From contig JBKPHM010000045.1 in assembly GCA_046729855.1 (NCBI GenBank), positions 1-6,390 of the forward strand: a DNA stretch of 6,390 bases, written 5' to 3'. The stretch comes from DATHSY01 sp046729855. GTDB taxonomy: Bacteria; Actinomycetota; UBA4738; HRBIN12. The notes below the pieces were generated by a model. The model was given only the letters and a program-made list of their open reading frames with translations. It was not told where the DNA came from and searched no databases. Shown here piece after piece: positions 3,637 through 6,390 of the stretch. The translations under genes were made by a program, and so were the position numbers. Position 1 is the first letter of the stretch. Each line of letters begins with the position of its first letter.

Positions 3637-5397
3637 TTAGGAGTTTTCCTCGCCGACGGGCGCGACGTTGAAGCTGAACATCATGCCGCTCTCGTGGTGC
3701 TCCGCAATGTGGCAGTGCGCCATCCAGCGGCCGGGATTCGTGACGTCGAGGAGGATGTCCACGGTCTCCCCCGTTCGCACGAGCACCGTGTCTTTCCAGA
3801 CGAGGTTGGGCTCGACGACGCCGTCCCGGGACAGAATCAAGAAGCGGCCTGCCCCATGGACGTGGAACGGATGCGGCATGGGATGGTCGGAACGCATCTC
3901 GTTGACCAGACGAATCTTCACCTGGTCCCCAACGCGGAACTGCCAGTCGATCGTCGCGTTTTCCGCACCCGTCGCCCGGTCGACCAGCTTCCAACGCATG
4001 TTCGCCGGCGTCGTCATGCGGTTCACCTCGACCATGTCGTCTTCCCACTCGATCCCTTGAGGCGTCCCGTGCGCATGGCCTTCGTGGTGGTGCCCGTGTC
4101 TTTGTTCATGTCCGTGCTGTTCATGATCGCCGGCGCGCCCATGGTGCCCGTGGTGCTCCTGCTGTGCCTCGTGACCGTGATGGCCGGCCGCTTCATGCTC
4201 ATGCGCGTGCTCGTGCCCGTGCCCGCTTTTCCCCACCAGGTCCGCCGGCAGCAGTTTCATGCCGCACTTCGGACAGCTGCCTGGCTCGTCGCTGACAACG
4301 TCTGGGTGCATCGGACAGGCGTAGGCGGCAGCGCCGGCTCCTTCCCGAGTGTCCATCTCCATTTCGGCGACGAAGGCAAGGGTCTTGTCGGGAGCGGCGT
4401 CTAGGAAAGGAGCGATCCACTCCCGTAGGCCCGCCATGTCCTGGTTCTTTCGCAGGACCTCGAACTGCTCAGCGAGTGTCAGGTCGGCCGGCTCGTCGCT
4501 GACGGTGATTGCTGCCAGGCGATAGGCGCGCTCCGGCGTCTGGTGCTCGAGCGTGAGCTCGCCGGGCTCAGGGAAGAGGACGTCGACAACGACTCGCTCC
4601 GAGGGAGCCAAAAGCACCTCGTCGACGAATTCCTCGCGCTCGTAGTGGCCGCTGTCGCTTCCGACCAGCTTCATGCGAGCTTCCGGCAGCGTGACGTTGA
4701 AGACGCGGGTGTTCGCTGTATTCGTCAGGTAGAAGCGAACGACCTCACCACGCTTGGCCTCCAGCGAGAGGTCTGGCTCACCCGAGACGAGCATGACGTT
4801 GCCGAACCGTCCCATGGCGACGTGAGTCGTCTCCGACTCGCTGAACGGCGCGATCTTCCCGTGTTCGATCAGGATGTCGTCCAGCGTCAGGAGGAGCTCG
4901 CGGTTGGCCGGCGGCCAGTAGTCGGGCTCCGTGGGGACGACGAGGATGTTGCCGTAGAGGCCCATCTCTTGGCCGTAGTCCTCGCGGATGTGCGGGTGGT
5001 ACCAATAGGCGCCCCCGTCAGGGACGTGCACCTGATAGGTGAAGGTCTCTCCGACTGGTATCGGCGCCTGCGTGTCGTGCGTTCCGTCGTAGCGGTTCTC
5101 GAGCCGCAGGCCGTGCCAGTGCACTGTCGCGTCGAGGTCGCCGTGATTTGTGACGTGCACGGTGATCCTCGAGCCTTGCGGGATCTTGAGCGTGGGACCC
5201 GGGATCGATCCGTTGTAGGCGAGCATGCGCACGGTTGCGTCCCCGATTCGCTTTCTGACAGGAGCGATCTCGAGCTCGAACTCGTCCGCGTCGGAAAGCT
5301 CGACGATTTCAGGACGAGCCGCCTCCGGAATGCCCTCGGTCTCCGTCGGCAGCCGATCCACGGTCTCGGTCTGGCTGTCAGGAACGTGATTCGGCAT
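3637..5397 (-). CDS. multicopper oxidase with inserted heavy-metal-binding domain and His-rich segment
   Basis: A 586-residue three-domain laccase/CueO-like oxidase that couples one-electron substrate oxidation (possibly Cu(I), Mn(II) or phenols) to reduction of O2 to water. All copper ligands are visible. HWHG (H93, H95) and WYHPH (H134, H136) serve T2/T3. HPFHVHG (509-515) gives T1 H509, T2 H512 and T3 H514. HCHIAEHHESGM gives H561 and H563 (T3), C562 and H567 (T1) and axial M572. Between domain 2 (about 160-300) and domain 3 (about 450-580) lies YACPMHPDVV...CPKCGM (359-380). This is the heavy-metal-binding domain known from CopA/CusB-type copper proteins. A stretch with 21 His in residues 393-443 follows it. 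No Tat or Sec signal is seen: the N-terminus is acidic and polar, and in-frame upstream codons add none. ATG 5397 has AAAGGG 7 nt upstream. A role in copper handling is inferred from the metal-binding insert; no copper regulator or transporter is in view. Confidence 0.92.
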   Translation of the reverse strand: MPNHVPDSQTETVDRLPTETEGIPEAARPEIVELSDADEFELEIAPVRKRIGDATVRMLAYNGSIPGPTLKIPQGSRITVHVTNHGDLDATVHWHGLRLENRYDGTHDTQAPIPVGETFTYQVHVPDGGAYWYHPHIREDYGQEMGLYGNILVVPTEPDYWPPANRELLLTLDDILIEHGKIAPFSESETTHVAMGRFGNVMLVSGEPDLSLEAKRGEVVRFYLTNTANTRVFNVTLPEARMKLVGSDSGHYEREEFVDEVLLAPSERVVVDVLFPEPGELTLEHQTPERAYRLAAITVSDEPADLTLAEQFEVLRKNQDMAGLREWIAPFLDAAPDKTLAFVAEMEMDTREGAGAAAYACPMHPDVVSDEPGSCPKCGMKLLPADLVGKSGHGHEHAHEHEAAGHHGHEAQQEHHGHHGRAGDHEQHGHEQRHGHHHEGHAHGTPQGIEWEDDMVEVNRMTTPANMRWKLVDRATGAENATIDWQFRVGDQVKIRLVNEMRSDHPMPHPFHVHGAGRFLILSRDGVVEPNLVWKDTVLVRTGETVDILLDVTNPGRWMAHCHIAEHHESGMMFSFNVAPVGEENS

Positions 5398-5535
5398 TGC
5401 TCAAACCCTTTCTCTGGTGTGCACTCGTGCCGGCTCGGTCCTCGCGCGCATCGGCCGTCGGGCTATCACTCCTATCACGAGCGTCCTGGTAGGCGGCGAT
5501 TCGCTCGCCTATGAACTCGGGTGAGAGGAGGTCTG
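5398..5535. promoter_or_regulatory. divergent intergenic region with a CTATCAC direct repeat
   Basis: This 138-bp gap separates the divergent oxidase and Ldh-family genes. It holds CTATCAC twice in direct orientation (5463-5469 and 5472-5478, 9-bp period), which could be a binding site. A weak plus-strand promoter candidate is CTGGTA (5486-5491), an 18-nt spacer, then TATGAA (5510-5515). I see no recognisable CsoR- or CopY-type copper operator. Confidence 0.3.
5526..5531 (+). promoter_or_regulatory. ribosome binding site of the Ldh-family gene
   Basis: AGGAGG lies 4 nt before the GTG at 5536 and downstream of the other in-frame GTG (5521). It therefore decides for 5536. An in-frame TGA at 5512-5514 closes the frame upstream. 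Confidence 0.65.
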
Positions 5536-6390
5536 GTGGTCAACCACGAGAGCAAGGGGGCGCGGTTTGTGCGGATCGACGATCTGCGCCGCTGCCTTGC
5601 CATTGCCTTCGAACGCCTTGACCTCACGCCCGAAGACGCCGATGGACTAGCAGGGCTACTGGTGGACTCCGAGCTTCGCGGCCACCCCGACCACGGGGTC
5701 GCAGCGCTTGGGGTTCTGGCCGCTCTCTACCGCGACGGCAACCTGAACCCTCGCCCTTGCGCGCGCGTGTTGCAGGAGACGGACGGCGCAATCCTCTTCG
5801 ACGGAGATCGCGGCTGTGGCCCCAGCGTGCCGACCCGAGGAATGCAGTGGTGTGTCGAGCGCGCCCACGCGCGCAAGGGCATGGCCGTCGCCGCGGTCCG
5901 GGACTGGCAGCTCCTGGTCGCGGCGCCCTACGCCAGACTGGCAGCCGAGGCCGGCCTGATCGGCTTCGCTTGCACCAACTTCGTTCCGCTGGTGGCCCCG
6001 CCCGGCGGTCGGACGCCGGTCTTCGGCACCAACCCTTTCGCGTACGGCCTCCCCGCCAAGCGTCATCAGCCCGTGGTCCTGGACATAGCCACCACCGTGA
6101 CGTCGATGCAGAAGGTCCGCCTTGCCGCGCAGGAGGGAAAACCGATGCCGGAAGGAGTCGTCTTCGATTACGCGGGAAGTTCGATCACCGACCCGCGAGA
6201 GTTCCTCACCGGTGGGTTGATGGCGCCGCTGGGCAGCCCTCACGCCCCACACAAGGGCTTCGGTTTGGCGTTGTTCATCGATGCGTTGAGCGGTGTGCTG
6301 ACGGGAGCCGGATTCGCGCGAGGGGTAGCGAGCGGCGCGCCGGGGAACTTTTTCTGGGCCCTGGACGTCGAGGCGTTTCTGCCGCGCCAG
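5536..6390 (+). CDS. malate/L-lactate dehydrogenase-family (Ldh_2) oxidoreductase, 3' end missing
   Basis: 285 codons are present and the frame is still open at the window edge; family members are usually about 330-360 aa. Family hallmarks are PPGGRTPVFGTNPFAYGLPA (155-174), PVVLDIATT (179-187), the PEG..FDYAGSSITDP region (205-220), APLGSPHAPHKGFGLALFIDALSGVLTGA (230-258) and FFWALDVEAF. These proteins are NAD(P)-dependent 2-hydroxyacid or imine reductases of the cytoplasm (malate, lactate, ureidoglycolate, sulfolactate and similar substrates). Two usual motifs differ. The RGHxSHG loop reads RGHPDHG (48-54), with Asp at the common Ser. The segment that normally has SxHxG and a Tyr pair reads VRDWQLLVAAPYA (121-133) and lacks that His. 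The substrate is therefore uncertain and altered or lost activity is possible. It is divergent from the copper oxidase; GTG 5536 was chosen because of its AGGAGG. Confidence 0.88.
   Translation, partial: MVNHESKGARFVRIDDLRRCLAIAFERLDLTPEDADGLAGLLVDSELRGHPDHGVAALGVLAALYRDGNLNPRPCARVLQETDGAILFDGDRGCGPSVPTRGMQWCVERAHARKGMAVAAVRDWQLLVAAPYARLAAEAGLIGFACTNFVPLVAPPGGRTPVFGTNPFAYGLPAKRHQPVVLDIATTVTSMQKVRLAAQEGKPMPEGVVFDYAGSSITDPREFLTGGLMAPLGSPHAPHKGFGLALFIDALSGVLTGAGFARGVASGAPGNFFWALDVEAFLPRQ

Noticed and set aside
3616..5514. Long plus-strand open frames (3616-4404 and 4543-5514) opposite the multicopper oxidase
   Set aside because: At least the second pairs codon to codon with the oxidase frame, where high GC removes stops; their products have no recognisable domain, and the minus-strand oxidase has all its copper ligands.

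Overview
The window is high-GC DNA with dense, stop-poor reading frames on both strands. It most likely comes from an actinobacterium. Small secreted proteins with carboxypeptidase-regulatory-like folds, a TrmB/LuxR two-HTH regulator and GTG/TTG-type starts would suit Thermoleophilia (Gaiellales/Solirubrobacterales), often seen in soil metagenomes. That placement is inference; no ribosomal or other marker gene is present.

Layout. Left end: the last 47 residues of a berberine-bridge-type FAD-linked oxidase (+). Converging on it is a two-gene minus-strand unit: an FMN-binding split-barrel (pyridoxamine-phosphate-oxidase-like) protein, overlapped 4 bp (GTGA) by a KANL3/Tex30-like alpha/beta hydrolase. 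Divergent from that unit is a 382-residue regulator with an N-terminal TrmB-like HTH and a C-terminal LuxR-type HTH. The 81-bp gap between them carries repeated and inverted CTTGCG elements, and the regulator has an unusual G7 ribosome-binding tract. The last 64 codons of the regulator lie wholly antisense to a small secreted carboxypeptidase-regulatory-like protein (-). A second, apparently beheaded member of the same fold follows (-).

Middle: 589 bp (3048-3636) hold no convincing gene. Their right half is not empty. It contains two tandem, diverged copies of a roughly 130-150 nt element. Each copy starts with AGATCCG, can fold into an outer stem enclosing an inner GTGCC/GGCAC hairpin, and ends in an almost identical strong intrinsic terminator followed by a pyrimidine/T tract. 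A sigma70-like promoter (TTGGCA, 17 nt, TAAATT) sits just upstream of copy 1. I interpret this as a pair of small structured RNAs. A C7 segment in copy 1 is perfectly complementary over 11 nt to the ribosome-binding region of the TrmB/LuxR regulator in this same window, which suggests a testable sRNA-target pair.

Right: a minus-strand three-domain multicopper oxidase has all copper ligands intact and carries a Cys/Met heavy-metal-binding domain plus a stretch with 21 histidines, inserted between cupredoxin domains 2 and 3. It has no visible export signal. Divergent from it is the start of a malate/L-lactate dehydrogenase-family (Ldh_2) oxidoreductase that runs off the window and lacks two usual family motifs.

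The protein-coding genes do not form one obvious pathway. The common flavour is redox/flavin and copper enzymes. The RNA pair next to the copper oxidase and the regulator are the parts most worth a second look.
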